A stretch of 64,000 nucleotides of DNA from Halioglobus sp. (GTDB taxonomy: Bacteria > Pseudomonadota > Gammaproteobacteria > Pseudomonadales > Halieaceae), in the NCBI GenBank assembly GCA_029246385.1, contig JAQWNG010000028.1, forward strand, positions 62,001-126,000, in the 5' to 3' direction. The position numbers and the translations under genes were made by a program. Under the pieces are notes generated by a model. It saw nothing but the letters and a program-made list of their open reading frames with translations, made no database searches and had not been told where the DNA came from. Positions 17,451 to 27,608 of the stretch are shown here, piece after piece; position 1 is the stretch's first letter; each line of letters starts with the position of its first letter.

Positions 17451-18317
17451 ATGAATACACTCAATCAAGACCGAACTATTCCCTATATTATTTCAACTAT
17501 AGAAGAAAGTACGCGCGTTCTGCGCGAGCGGTTCAATGAATGGGGTTACCTTTACATCAAACGCTACATTCCGCAGCAGAACTGTGAGAGTCTTTTAACC
17601 GCCGTGTTACATGAATGTGCTCCATACATTTGCCGCCATTTGACTCATGCCCCCCACCTTGAGGGCGAGCCATTTTTTGAGACAGACCCTGTTTGGGATG
17701 AAATCTATCCAAAAATTCAGTCGCTTGAAGCATTTCATGCCTTCTTCCATCAGCAACACGTCCTAAATCTGATGGAAATCATTACCGAAGCTCCGCCTTT
17801 TGTTTATCCAATGAAGATGGCGCGTATCTCTACACCACGAAAGATCGGCTTCGAAACGCCACCTCATCAGGATGCACATTCGCACCATGCTGGACCGACA
17901 ATGGCAGGCTTCTGGGTACCTTTGCACGACGTTAGGGAAGCGATGGGACGAGTCAAGGTGCTGCCTAAATCACATAAGCTTGGTGTGCGCCCCGTCTTTA
18001 AAACCAAAGGAGTTGGTGGAGTTCAGTGCGAGATTTACGACAGTGAAAAAACCTGGCATGCTTCTGATGTCGAAGCTGGCGATGTACTAATCTTTCATTC
18101 CTGTACTGTCCATAAGGCTGAGCCTAATATGACGTCGGACACTGTACGTATTAGTGTCGACACCCGCTTCTGCGACCATGGTGCACCTGTATTTTCAACT
18201 AATTTAGAGCCACATCACGGTTGGAGAATAGAGGGCTTGGACTGGCCATCAATATACGGGCAGTGGCAAAACAGGCAATACCAATACTATTGGCGTGACT
18301 ATCCCGCCCTGTTTTAG
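17451..18317 (+). CDS. Phytanoyl-CoA dioxygenase (PhyH) family protein
   Basis: This 288-aa protein resembles Fe(II)/2-oxoglutarate dioxygenases of the PhyH type. The HxD pair is in PPHQDAHSHH near residue 140, the distal His in SCTVHKAEPN near 222, and the 2-oxoglutarate Arg in TVRISVD. Such enzymes hydroxylate branched acyl-CoAs, lipids or secondary metabolites. It is alone on its strand, divergent from the hydrolase/dehydrogenase operon. No clear ribosome site precedes ATG 17451, so the start is less certain. Confidence 0.82.
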   Translation: MNTLNQDRTIPYIISTIEESTRVLRERFNEWGYLYIKRYIPQQNCESLLTAVLHECAPYICRHLTHAPHLEGEPFFETDPVWDEIYPKIQSLEAFHAFFHQQHVLNLMEIITEAPPFVYPMKMARISTPRKIGFETPPHQDAHSHHAGPTMAGFWVPLHDVREAMGRVKVLPKSHKLGVRPVFKTKGVGGVQCEIYDSEKTWHASDVEAGDVLIFHSCTVHKAEPNMTSDTVRISVDTRFCDHGAPVFSTNLEPHHGWRIEGLDWPSIYGQWQNRQYQYYWRDYPALF

Positions 18318-18386
18318 CCACAGGTTTTCGCTTAAAATTGGAAAGCATAATCTATGCCAAAGGTTGAACAGTGGAGCCATAGGAAA

Positions 18387-19721
18387 TTACCGGCGCGCGC
18401 GCAGGTGGCGCTGGATAATTCTGGAAAATAACCATAGCCTATCTTGCCCCCACAATGCCGATAACTCTTTCCCTGTTTCATCGAGCAAGCGAAAGCTCGG
18501 TACGCCCCAGAGACCAGACGCGTAGAGGTCCGTGCGATTATTTTCAAGCAATTCTTCCCAACCTGATTGCCCTACTCGTTTCTTAGCTTCACTCCAGTCA
18601 AGTCCAGCCATTTCTACCATTTTTCTAAGCCCGGCATCGTTGTTCAGATTTACGGATTGAGCGAAGGCGCAACTTAGGAAGGCGCTAATTAGCGCCACCC
18701 CCTTACCCTGCTCACAGGCCCATGGGTAGAGCGAGTATCCGCGACGGGCCGGATTGCCAATAGGGTCATAGAATTTACCAAACGGCACGTCCTGTGCCTG
18801 TGCCTCCCTAGCGGCGTCAGCGAATATATACATGCCTTTCTGGCGAGTAGCAGAGACGCCACGCATCACCATTGGGAGTACTGGACGAACCACTAGGGTC
18901 ACACCTGTATCGCGCGCAAGTTTCACTACCCGATCAAAAATGACTGCCGTATAGGGGCTGCGCAGTGATGCGTACATCTCTAGCGTTAGGCTGGCACCAC
19001 CTCGCAGATGCCCAGTTTCTATTGGTGGTCGCGGCATCAACAACGAAGCGTCGCTTTGTTGCGCCAGTCCGAGCTCGCAGAGTCGTTGCTCAAGATGATA
19101 TAGCCTGTCGACACCCCAGTACCACTCTCCGCCGTAGTAAAACATGGCGCCTGAATAGTGTTTCAACTCGTTTTGGCGTCTGCTACCTGCACTAATGCAT
19201 ATCAGGGCATCCTCGCCTGAGACACAGCCAAACTCCTCAGCAAGCTCTCGCAGTGTCACCTCGTCATCAGCCCACAACGCACGCCCCACTTTTTCCGCGC
19301 ACTCAACGAATCCAGTAGTGTCCTGAGCCGCAAGTATACTCGATGCAAGTTCTACTAAATTACGTGGGAGCGGCTGGTCATGTCGTGGAAATTCCAACCC
19401 ATACTCCGGTGCCACCTGACAAGCGTCATACCGAGACAGATTGAGCAATAGCTCTGGCTCAGGTAAATTTTTATCCTGTGGCCCTGCCACGAGATGGCAA
19501 ACGATTTCTACCCCATAACGTTTGGACAGAGGCTGCAACATCTGTGCCGCCAAATGGCTGTATCCATCATCCACCTGATGAAAGTACTCTACAACGTGCG
19601 GCAGGCCTAGTTTGATGCGCTGCTGCTCGGCCCGCGCACGTCCTTTGAGCAGTCGCTCTGGTTGACACAGCCGAGTCATAACGCGTGACGTCAACCAGCG
19701 CACCATGTTGCTGGGATCCAT
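18387..19721 (-). CDS. Tandem DsbA-like/2-hydroxychromene-2-carboxylate isomerase-family protein
   Basis: This protein of about 444 aa contains two thioredoxin-fold DsbA-like domains. The first begins near VVEYFHQVDDGYSHLAAQML and the second near LEMYASLRSPYTAVIFDRV. Neither has a CxxC pair at the active position. The second has the SPY(T/S) motif and a cis-Pro GLWGVPSFRL typical of HCCA isomerases and kappa GSTs. A glutathione-linked isomerase or transferase role is therefore more likely than disulfide exchange. ATG 19721 has a GGTGGAG site, while an upstream ATG at 19760 has none. Confidence 0.78.
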   Translation of the reverse strand: MDPSNMVRWLTSRVMTRLCQPERLLKGRARAEQQRIKLGLPHVVEYFHQVDDGYSHLAAQMLQPLSKRYGVEIVCHLVAGPQDKNLPEPELLLNLSRYDACQVAPEYGLEFPRHDQPLPRNLVELASSILAAQDTTGFVECAEKVGRALWADDEVTLRELAEEFGCVSGEDALICISAGSRRQNELKHYSGAMFYYGGEWYWGVDRLYHLEQRLCELGLAQQSDASLLMPRPPIETGHLRGGASLTLEMYASLRSPYTAVIFDRVVKLARDTGVTLVVRPVLPMVMRGVSATRQKGMYIFADAAREAQAQDVPFGKFYDPIGNPARRGYSLYPWACEQGKGVALISAFLSCAFAQSVNLNNDAGLRKMVEMAGLDWSEAKKRVGQSGWEELLENNRTDLYASGLWGVPSFRLLDETGKELSALWGQDRLWLFSRIIQRHLRARR

Positions 19722-19904
19722 GGTTGCGGCTCCACCCTGCTCTTCAAATCTATCAGTCATAAAGGGACTCGCAACAATTTTTTTGTAGGGTGTCGTATCT
19801 CATACAGTCTGGGCTTTAATTCTGTAACCGCCAGCGACGCTAGCGCTGTTGTGAGCGTCAGTTTCGCCGCTGAACGGCTTAACGCCTATAAAAGTAAGGC
19901 ATTT

Positions 19905-20879
19905 TTAGGCCGCTGAAATCATTCCTGTAAGACGATCAGCAATAATCTGGTTAGCATCCACCATGATATTGTCGACCAACTGCTGGCAGGTAGGGATATC
20001 CTTTATCAAGCCTCCACACATACCCACGGTTACCATTCCCGCGTCTATATCGCCGGTGGTCCAGGCAATATCCTGATTCTTGCCCGAAACCAGCGCATGC
20101 ACCTGACCGAAATCGCCGCCGGCTTTCTCAATCTCCGCAACCTTTTGAGCGACACTGTTGGTATAGACTCTAGCAGTGTTACGAAAGCTCCGGAAGATCA
20201 AGGACGTCTGCGTTTCGTCCATCTCAACAATACGTTGCTTGATATCATTATGTATGGGTGCTTCCTGCGTGACCATAAAACGCGTGCCCATATTGATACC
20301 CTCTGCGCCCAACGCTAGTGCCGCGGCAAGACCACGACCATCTGCGAAACCACCGGATGCCACTACCGGAATTTTGAGACGCTGCACGGCAGCAGGGATG
20401 AGAACTAGACAAGTAACATCTTCTTCTCCCGGATGTCCCGCGCACTCAAAGCCATCGATACTCACTGCTGCCACACCGACTCGCTCTGCCTTGAGGGCAT
20501 GGCGCACGGCGACGCATTTGTGAATGACTTTAATATCGTGGGCGTTGAATGCCTCCATGAAAGGCTCTGGACTACGACCAGCCGTTTCAACAATCTTTAC
20601 GCCACTTTGACAGATCACGTCGACATAATCATCGTAGTTAACTTCAGTGGCTACCACACCCACGGTCAGGTTAACCGCAAATGGTTTGTCGGTCAGAGAT
20701 TGGCATTTTTCAATTTCTTGCTTGAGCAACTCAGGGGTTGGCAGTGTCAGTGCAGTCATTACGCCCAATGCGCCTGCATTCGAGGCGGCCGCCGCCAATT
20801 CAGCTGTGCCTACGCGCATCATGCCCCCGCAAATGATAGGTGTTTCAATACCAAGCAATTCAGTGAGTCTGGTTTTCAT
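19905..20879 (-). CDS. Nitronate monooxygenase-family flavoprotein with the canonical histidine
   Basis: This 324-aa FMN barrel protein begins RLTELLGIETPIICGGMM and has VVASGGFADGRGLAAALALG and GINMGTRFM for flavin phosphate binding. His149 in GFECAGHPGEED occupies the family's catalytic-base position, unlike the paralogue at 11844-12791. It may oxidise nitronates or act as a reductase/hydroxylase in ring-compound catabolism. A strong AAGGAGA site precedes the start. It lies 25 bases downstream of the LLM oxidoreductase gene, likely in one operon. Confidence 0.85.
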   Translation of the reverse strand: MKTRLTELLGIETPIICGGMMRVGTAELAAAASNAGALGVMTALTLPTPELLKQEIEKCQSLTDKPFAVNLTVGVVATEVNYDDYVDVICQSGVKIVETAGRSPEPFMEAFNAHDIKVIHKCVAVRHALKAERVGVAAVSIDGFECAGHPGEEDVTCLVLIPAAVQRLKIPVVASGGFADGRGLAAALALGAEGINMGTRFMVTQEAPIHNDIKQRIVEMDETQTSLIFRSFRNTARVYTNSVAQKVAEIEKAGGDFGQVHALVSGKNQDIAWTTGDIDAGMVTVGMCGGLIKDIPTCQQLVDNIMVDANQIIADRLTGMISAA

Positions 20880-20903
20880 ACTTTTTCTCCTTAGGCAATA
20901 TGC

Positions 20904-21764
20904 TTAAAATTTTGAGATTATGGTTTCCGCGAACTCCGTAAGACCCGCTACCGGATCTTTACCCAGTCCAAAGATCGGCAAAATGACTCTTGACGCACCT
21001 GCATCTTCAAAGGCTTTGAGAGCATCGATACCACCTTGCATATTCCACATGCATGATATTTCTATGGTGTCCGGGTCTCTCCCCTCATCTGCACACGCCG
21101 CGGCCAGTGGCATCATCTTAGTGGCTAAAGCCTCAGGGTTATCCACGGGAAGGAACCAGCCATCACCGTGACGCGCAACCCGCTCATAAATTTTACCTTT
21201 CGTGCCGCCCATTATGATAGGCACTCCAGATTTCCTGTGAGGAACAGGATAACTTTTAAAGCCCGACCAATTTATAAACTCACTCTGATGCTCCACCACC
21301 TCACCCGACCACACTTTTCTCATAGCGACAATATAATCATCAAAGCGGGCACCACGACGTTCAAAGGGAACACCCATGGCATCAAATTCTTCTTTTAACC
21401 AGCCAATGCCTGCGCCCAGCATAAACCGCCCGCCTGACACAAAATCCAAACTGGCAGCCTGTTTTGCCAGATACATAGGGTTAGCCTGCGAGACAATATT
21501 CACTCCGGTGCCAAGCAGCAACGTTTCAGTATTTACCGCAATCGCTGTCAAGGCAATCAGAGGGTCAACGAAATTGGTTTCTGGCCTGGCACCCATTTTG
21601 CCGTCCGCACTGTAGGGGTACTTAGATGCGTAGTCTTCGGGAACAATAACGTGCTCAAAAGTCCAGACCGATTCAATGCCAACGGACTCGGCTAGCTGCG
21701 AGTAAGTGACTATTTGATCTATATTTTTTCCACCGACGTTTACTGGTATTAATCCAAATTTCAT
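20904..21764 (-). CDS. LLM class oxidoreductase (TIGR03619-like)
   Basis: This 286-aa luciferase-like protein begins KFGLIPVNVGGKNIDQIV and contains GRFMLGAGIGWLKEEFDAMG, the family's central signature. ATG 21764 is preceded by GAAGGA at nine bases, and the 286-aa length suits the family. The in-frame extension to 22079 has low-complexity composition and is rejected. It presumably uses FMN to oxidise a hydrophobic substrate and is co-transcribed with the NMO-family gene downstream. Confidence 0.82.
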   Translation of the reverse strand: MKFGLIPVNVGGKNIDQIVTYSQLAESVGIESVWTFEHVIVPEDYASKYPYSADGKMGARPETNFVDPLIALTAIAVNTETLLLGTGVNIVSQANPMYLAKQAASLDFVSGGRFMLGAGIGWLKEEFDAMGVPFERRGARFDDYIVAMRKVWSGEVVEHQSEFINWSGFKSYPVPHRKSGVPIIMGGTKGKIYERVARHGDGWFLPVDNPEALATKMMPLAAACADEGRDPDTIEISCMWNMQGGIDALKAFEDAGASRVILPIFGLGKDPVAGLTEFAETIISKF

Positions 21765-22341
21765 TGTTTTTAGTCCTTCGTCAATACTCGACATTTGGCA
21801 TTCGACAATTTCTGATTGTCCTGCCGTGCGTTCTTGCTGGTGATGAATTGTAATGTCACAGGCTGAGCGAACGCGATACCGACGTGTCCGCTTGAAACCC
21901 AGCATCACGATCAAGACAGTAACACCGCCGCCCCCCACACTGTAGCGATCATTGTAGGCCGCTGAGGATGAATCGCTTTCTGCTAACAAACTAGTAAATT
22001 GATTCTGAGCCAGCAAGCGCTTGCACCAACTAGACCTATGCAAGAAACTAGGCTCGCGAGGTTGCGGGAATTTGCTCATTACCTATTGACATGTAGTGTG
22101 TCACTATCGCCAGGCGAAATCAAATTAAGCCGATAATCTGCGCAGCCTGGGCACGGCATGTAGGGCTATATATGCCACTGCCTATAAACTATACTAACCC
22201 ATGAAGATATATAGCGGTCGCCAGCGAAACTCTTAAACAGTGACTTCGGACCGATTAGAGCTGAACTTTATGCACATTACAGAATCCATATACATATGAT
22301 TACAACCGGAGCGCCCGGCGCTCATATCAGGTAGGACTATT
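21765..22341. other. Divergent intergenic region between LLM and prc genes
   Basis: These 577 bases are open in one frame as an apparent N-terminal extension of the LLM protein, but the translation does not look like a protein. An inverted repeat TGACA-N7-TGTCA lies at 22087-22103. A TATACT hexamer near 22190 could serve as a minus-10 box for prc. The AGGTAGGA ribosome site of prc is at 22329-22336. Nothing else is recognisable. Confidence 0.4.
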
Positions 22342-24486
22342 TTGAATTTATCAGACCGTACCAAAATCGCCGTTTGCTTGGCATCACTTGCTTTACTGAT
22401 AAGCATATGCTCCCCCGCTTGGAGCATTATTGAGTACACGGAACCGCAGCGAGATACCATAGTAGAAATGGTTGATAAGCTGCAGGAGCGACATTACGCC
22501 AAGCTACGCTATGGCGATGACCTCTCATCACAACATTTAGACAATTACGTTAACAGTTTAGACAGCGGGAAAATGTTTTTTACCTCAGTTGATTTAGAGG
22601 ATTTTGAGCAGTATAGATCTGTCATGGATGATCAGTTGCGTGAAGGCAAGCTTGACGCCGGCTTCACGGTCTTCAACCGTTATCACCAGCGAGTGCAGGA
22701 GCGGTTGAACAACGTGTCCGCTACCTTGCCTGAAACGGTCGCGGCCATGGATTTCACTGTTGATGAAAGCTTTCCGCTTGACATGGACGATCGCCAGTGG
22801 GCTAAAGATCAGACCGAGCTAAACGAACGGTGGCGCAAACAGTTGAAAAATCAGGTTCTTAGCCTAAAAATTGCTGGCAAGGACGAAGACGAAATAGTTC
22901 CTACATTGCAAAAGCGTTACAAAAGGCAGCTGCAGAACGTAACGCAATACAATAGCCAGGATGTCTTTCAGATTTACGCAAATGCGTTAACCGAATTGTA
23001 CGATCCACACACAAATTATTTATCTCCTCGGAGCACTGAGAATTTTAATATCAATATGAGTCTGTCACTGGAGGGTATTGGTGCTGTGCTGCAAATGGAG
23101 GACGAGTACACCAAAGTGTCAAGCCTGGTTGCGAAGGGCCCTGCCGATAAGGAAGGGGCTTTAAGGCCTTCAGATCGAATTGTCGCCGTTGGGCAGGGTG
23201 TGGATGGGACTTTAGAAGATATCATTGGCTGGCGCTTAGACGAAGTAGTGCAGCTGATTCGAGGCCCCAAGGGTACGACAGTCCGTTTGGAGGTGATCCC
23301 AGCTAAGTCTAAGTCTACTGACGAGCGTAAGGTTATCACTATCGTGCGCAACAAAGTGAAGCTAGAGGAGCAATCAGCTCAGAAAAAGGTGTTGGAAATT
23401 CCTGCCGGGGATGAAATCATAAAAATTGGCGTGATAGATATCCCCGCTTTCTATATCGATTTCGACGCGATGCGGCGCGGCGAAGATAACTACAAGAGCA
23501 CTACGCGCGATGTAAAAAGGTTACTACAGGACTTGGAAACTGCCGGAGTCGACGGAATCATAGTTGATCTACGTAACAACGGTGGAGGTTCGCTGCAAGA
23601 GGCCAATGAGCTCACGGGTCTATTTATTGAGTACGGCCCCACTGTACAAATCCGCCACTCGTCTCGTCGCGTTTGGCGTGACGGAAAACGGGCGAAAAGC
23701 ACCTACTACGATGGTCCGCTGGTCGTTCTCGTTAATCGGCTAAGCGCGTCGGCTTCGGAAATCTTTGCGGGTGCTATGCAAGATTATGAACGCGCTATTA
23801 TTGTCGGTGATGCATCTTTTGGTAAGGGTACGGTTCAAACGCTTGTCCCGCTCACTGAAGGACAGCTAAAAATCACCGAGAGTAAATTTTATCGTATTTC
23901 TGGTGAAAGCACCCAGCATCGCGGAGTGATTCCCGATGTTGAATTCCCTTCTATATATGATAGTGCAGAGATCGGTGAAAGCGCGCTGGATCATGCCCTT
24001 CGCTGGGATCGGATAAGCCCTGTGCGACATATGAACTACGATGATTTTTCTTCTGTGCTACCTTATATTCAAACTCAATTTTTAGCTCGTAGTGCGCAGA
24101 ATCCAGATTTCATCTTTCTTGAGGAGCAGATAGGCTTGGCGCAGGCAACGCGCGATATTACTGCGCTGCCGCTGAATGAAAAGTTTCGTATTGCGCTGCG
24201 TGACACGCAGAAGAAGAAGGCGCTTGAAATCGAGAATAAACGGCGTAAGGCAAAAGGAGAAGAGTTACTGACTTCACTGAAGGATGACGAGGACAAAGCT
24301 GAGGATAGCTACAGTGGTAGCCCCGAGGGTGACTCGTTGGCGGAAAGTGAGGGTGAAAAAGACGAAGAAGAAGAAGATATAACCGATGACGTGCTCCTGA
24401 TGGAAGCCGGTTATATACTGGCCGACGCTTTATTGCTAAAAAAACGCCGCTTTGCGCTGCATCATAAGGAAGAAACGGTATATTAA
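22342..24486 (+). CDS. prc: Tail-specific carboxy-terminal processing protease Prc
   Basis: This 714-aa periplasmic serine protease has an N-terminal signal segment (IAVCLASLALLISICSPAWS). A PDZ domain with GIGAVLQMEDEYTKV follows near residue 240. The Ser-Lys catalytic region comprises SASASE at about 468-473 and Lys495 in FGKGTVQ. A long charged C-terminal part is present, as in E. coli Prc. It degrades proteins with nonpolar C-termini and trims cell-wall hydrolases or penicillin-binding proteins. The start is TTG, supported by AGGTAGGA. Its stop overlaps the convergent cysG stop by four bases. Confidence 0.93.
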   Translation: MNLSDRTKIAVCLASLALLISICSPAWSIIEYTEPQRDTIVEMVDKLQERHYAKLRYGDDLSSQHLDNYVNSLDSGKMFFTSVDLEDFEQYRSVMDDQLREGKLDAGFTVFNRYHQRVQERLNNVSATLPETVAAMDFTVDESFPLDMDDRQWAKDQTELNERWRKQLKNQVLSLKIAGKDEDEIVPTLQKRYKRQLQNVTQYNSQDVFQIYANALTELYDPHTNYLSPRSTENFNINMSLSLEGIGAVLQMEDEYTKVSSLVAKGPADKEGALRPSDRIVAVGQGVDGTLEDIIGWRLDEVVQLIRGPKGTTVRLEVIPAKSKSTDERKVITIVRNKVKLEEQSAQKKVLEIPAGDEIIKIGVIDIPAFYIDFDAMRRGEDNYKSTTRDVKRLLQDLETAGVDGIIVDLRNNGGGSLQEANELTGLFIEYGPTVQIRHSSRRVWRDGKRAKSTYYDGPLVVLVNRLSASASEIFAGAMQDYERAIIVGDASFGKGTVQTLVPLTEGQLKITESKFYRISGESTQHRGVIPDVEFPSIYDSAEIGESALDHALRWDRISPVRHMNYDDFSSVLPYIQTQFLARSAQNPDFIFLEEQIGLAQATRDITALPLNEKFRIALRDTQKKKALEIENKRRKAKGEELLTSLKDDEDKAEDSYSGSPEGDSLAESEGEKDEEEEDITDDVLLMEAGYILADALLLKKRRFALHHKEETVY

Positions 24487-25868
24487 GGAGCCTGACCAAA
24501 CCAAGATAGATTCTTGTGTAGTCGCACCACGTTACCGATGATAATCAATGTAGGCGCCCTGAGTTTAGTGTCCGTTACAATACGGCACATCGTTGCAAGC
24601 GTTCCCACAAGCACGCGCTGGTCTCGTAGCGTTCCCCTCTCTACTAATGCAATAGGTGTGTCACCACATCTGCCGTGCGCTTGTAACTGCGCGCAGATGG
24701 TAGGCAAGCTCGCCGACCCCATATAGAAGACCAAGGTTTCCATTGGCGATTGAAATTGATTCCAATCGTATTCCACTGAATCCCCCTTTAGATGCCCCGC
24801 AATGAATCTTACAGACTGTGCATAGTCTCGATGGGTTAGAGGTATACCAGCATAGCATGCGGCTCCGTTCGCCGCGGTAATCCCGGGCACGACCTGAAAC
24901 GGAATCCCGAGTTTAGCTAACAGTTCAATTTCTTCTCCACCTCGTCCGAATATAAAGGGGTCACCGCCCTTAAGGCGCACGACGCGCTTACCCTGCTGCG
25001 CCAGTTCCACGAGTAATTGATTGATTTCAGTCTGCGGCAGTCTATGGTCGGATCGGCGTTTTCCGACATAAATGCGCTCTGCATCGCGCCGTGTCATATC
25101 CACAATCGCCGGAGATACCAGTCGATCATATAACACAACATCGGCACTTTGCAGTAACCGAGCCGCCTTAAAAGTCAATAGATCGGGATCGCCGGGGCCC
25201 GCGCCAATAAGATAGACCTCACCCACATGCAGCTGGCTGGTATCGATCAGCCGCGCACGCAGTTGCTGCTCTGCTCGGTCCTCCCTGTCGGCGAAAACCT
25301 GCTCTGCTATCGCACCTTCCAAGGCCTGTTCCCAGAACACGCGCCGAGGCGTATCTAGGGGTATATGGGCTTTCACCAGCTGGCGAAAACGCCCGGCAAA
25401 ATTTGCTAGCTGTCCGTACGCTGCAGGCACTAAGGCCTCTATTTTGCGACGCAGAATTCTTGCAAGTACTGGACTGCGACCGCTGCTGCTGATTGCAATG
25501 AGTAGTGGATCACGATCAACGATTGAAGGGAATATAAAAGTGCATAACTCTGGTGAATCAACCACATTCACAAGAATAGATGCCGCAATGGCGTCACGGT
25601 AAACTTGCTTGTTCGTTACGGTATCGGCTGTTGCGGCCACCACTAACGTCTTGCCGTGCAGATCAGCCTCTCTGTAGCGGCCCTGGCGCCACACCCCTAG
25701 GTGCTCGGTCAGCATTCGCTCCAACTCATTGCTTAGTGTCGGTGACACCACTGTCAGGTTTGCGCCAGCTCGCAACAACAATCGAGCCTTGCGCGTGGCA
25801 ACGATGCCACCTCCCACTAGTACCACCGGGGCGTCAACGAGCCTCAGACAGATGGGAAGAAAGTTCAA
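24483..25868 (-). CDS. cysG: Siroheme synthase CysG (fused dehydrogenase/ferrochelatase and methyltransferase)
   Basis: About 461 aa. The N-terminal precorrin-2 dehydrogenase/ferrochelatase has VVLVGGGIVATRKARLLL and SSSGRSPVLARILRRKIE. The C-terminal uroporphyrinogen-III methyltransferase has VYLIGAGPGDPDLLTFKA and VRLKGGDPFIFGRGGEE. Together they make siroheme from uroporphyrinogen III for sulfite and nitrite reductases. The preferred start is TTG 25868, giving NFLPICLRL as in E. coli CysG, four bases after the serS stop. A longer reading into serS lacks family resemblance. It is last in the serS-side operon. Confidence 0.92.
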   Translation of the reverse strand: MNFLPICLRLVDAPVVLVGGGIVATRKARLLLRAGANLTVVSPTLSNELERMLTEHLGVWRQGRYREADLHGKTLVVAATADTVTNKQVYRDAIAASILVNVVDSPELCTFIFPSIVDRDPLLIAISSSGRSPVLARILRRKIEALVPAAYGQLANFAGRFRQLVKAHIPLDTPRRVFWEQALEGAIAEQVFADREDRAEQQLRARLIDTSQLHVGEVYLIGAGPGDPDLLTFKAARLLQSADVVLYDRLVSPAIVDMTRRDAERIYVGKRRSDHRLPQTEINQLLVELAQQGKRVVRLKGGDPFIFGRGGEEIELLAKLGIPFQVVPGITAANGAACYAGIPLTHRDYAQSVRFIAGHLKGDSVEYDWNQFQSPMETLVFYMGSASLPTICAQLQAHGRCGDTPIALVERGTLRDQRVLVGTLATMCRIVTDTKLRAPTLIIIGNVVRLHKNLSWFGQAP

Positions 25869-25872
25869 CCTG

Positions 25873-27183
<1,311 letters not shown>

Positions 27184-27215
27184 CTAACAAAGTTTTGAAA
27201 ATAGTCGTTATTGCG

Positions 27216-27593
27216 TTACAGCAGAATTCGGGTCAATTGTATTGCAAGAGCCGCCATTATCACGCAAATGATGGTGCTGCCAAACATATACGCTAATGCC
27301 TGAACGGAGTCTCCGGCTTCAAATAGGCTGACTGTTTCTAAAGAGAAGGTCGAGAACGTAGTGAATGCCCCAAGGAAGCCCACAATCGATAAACCGCGCC
27401 AGTCGGAGTGGACAAGCTGACGTTCCACCAGTATTACGTAGGCGACGCCAATAGCGAAAGAGCCTACAGCGTTTACCAGCAGTGTCCCTACGGGTACTTT
27501 TCCTTCCCACATGGCATGTAGCCAGCTCGCTAGCAGATGACGCGACACTGCACCGGAGGCTCCACCAATAGCGATAAACAAAAGATACTTCAT
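27216..27593 (-). CDS. crcB: Fluoride ion exporter CrcB/FluC
   Basis: This 125-aa protein has four membrane helices and the Fluc signatures GGASGAVSRHLLASW, NAVGSFAIG and GFLGAFTTFSTFSLET (pore Phe and central sodium-site region). It forms dimeric fluoride channels that keep cytoplasmic fluoride low. It starts 15 bases after the rarA stop, so it is expressed from the rarA/lolA transcript. No room exists for a fluoride riboswitch in that gap. Confidence 0.95.
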   Translation of the reverse strand: MKYLLFIAIGGASGAVSRHLLASWLHAMWEGKVPVGTLLVNAVGSFAIGVAYVILVERQLVHSDWRGLSIVGFLGAFTTFSTFSLETVSLFEAGDSVQALAYMFGSTIICVIMAALAIQLTRILL

Positions 27594-27608
27594 AATAACA
27601 AGGCTAGC

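Noticed and set aside
20433-20894. 153-codon frame antisense to the NMO-family gene
   Set aside because: His/Cys-rich translation without family features; the opposite strand encodes a clear flavoprotein.
21765-22079. In-frame N-terminal extension of the LLM oxidoreductase
   Set aside because: The translation is not protein-like, and ATG 21764 has a good GAAGGA site and gives the family's normal length.
27594-27608. Fluoride riboswitch upstream of crcB
   Set aside because: Only 15 bases separate rarA and crcB, too short for the riboswitch.
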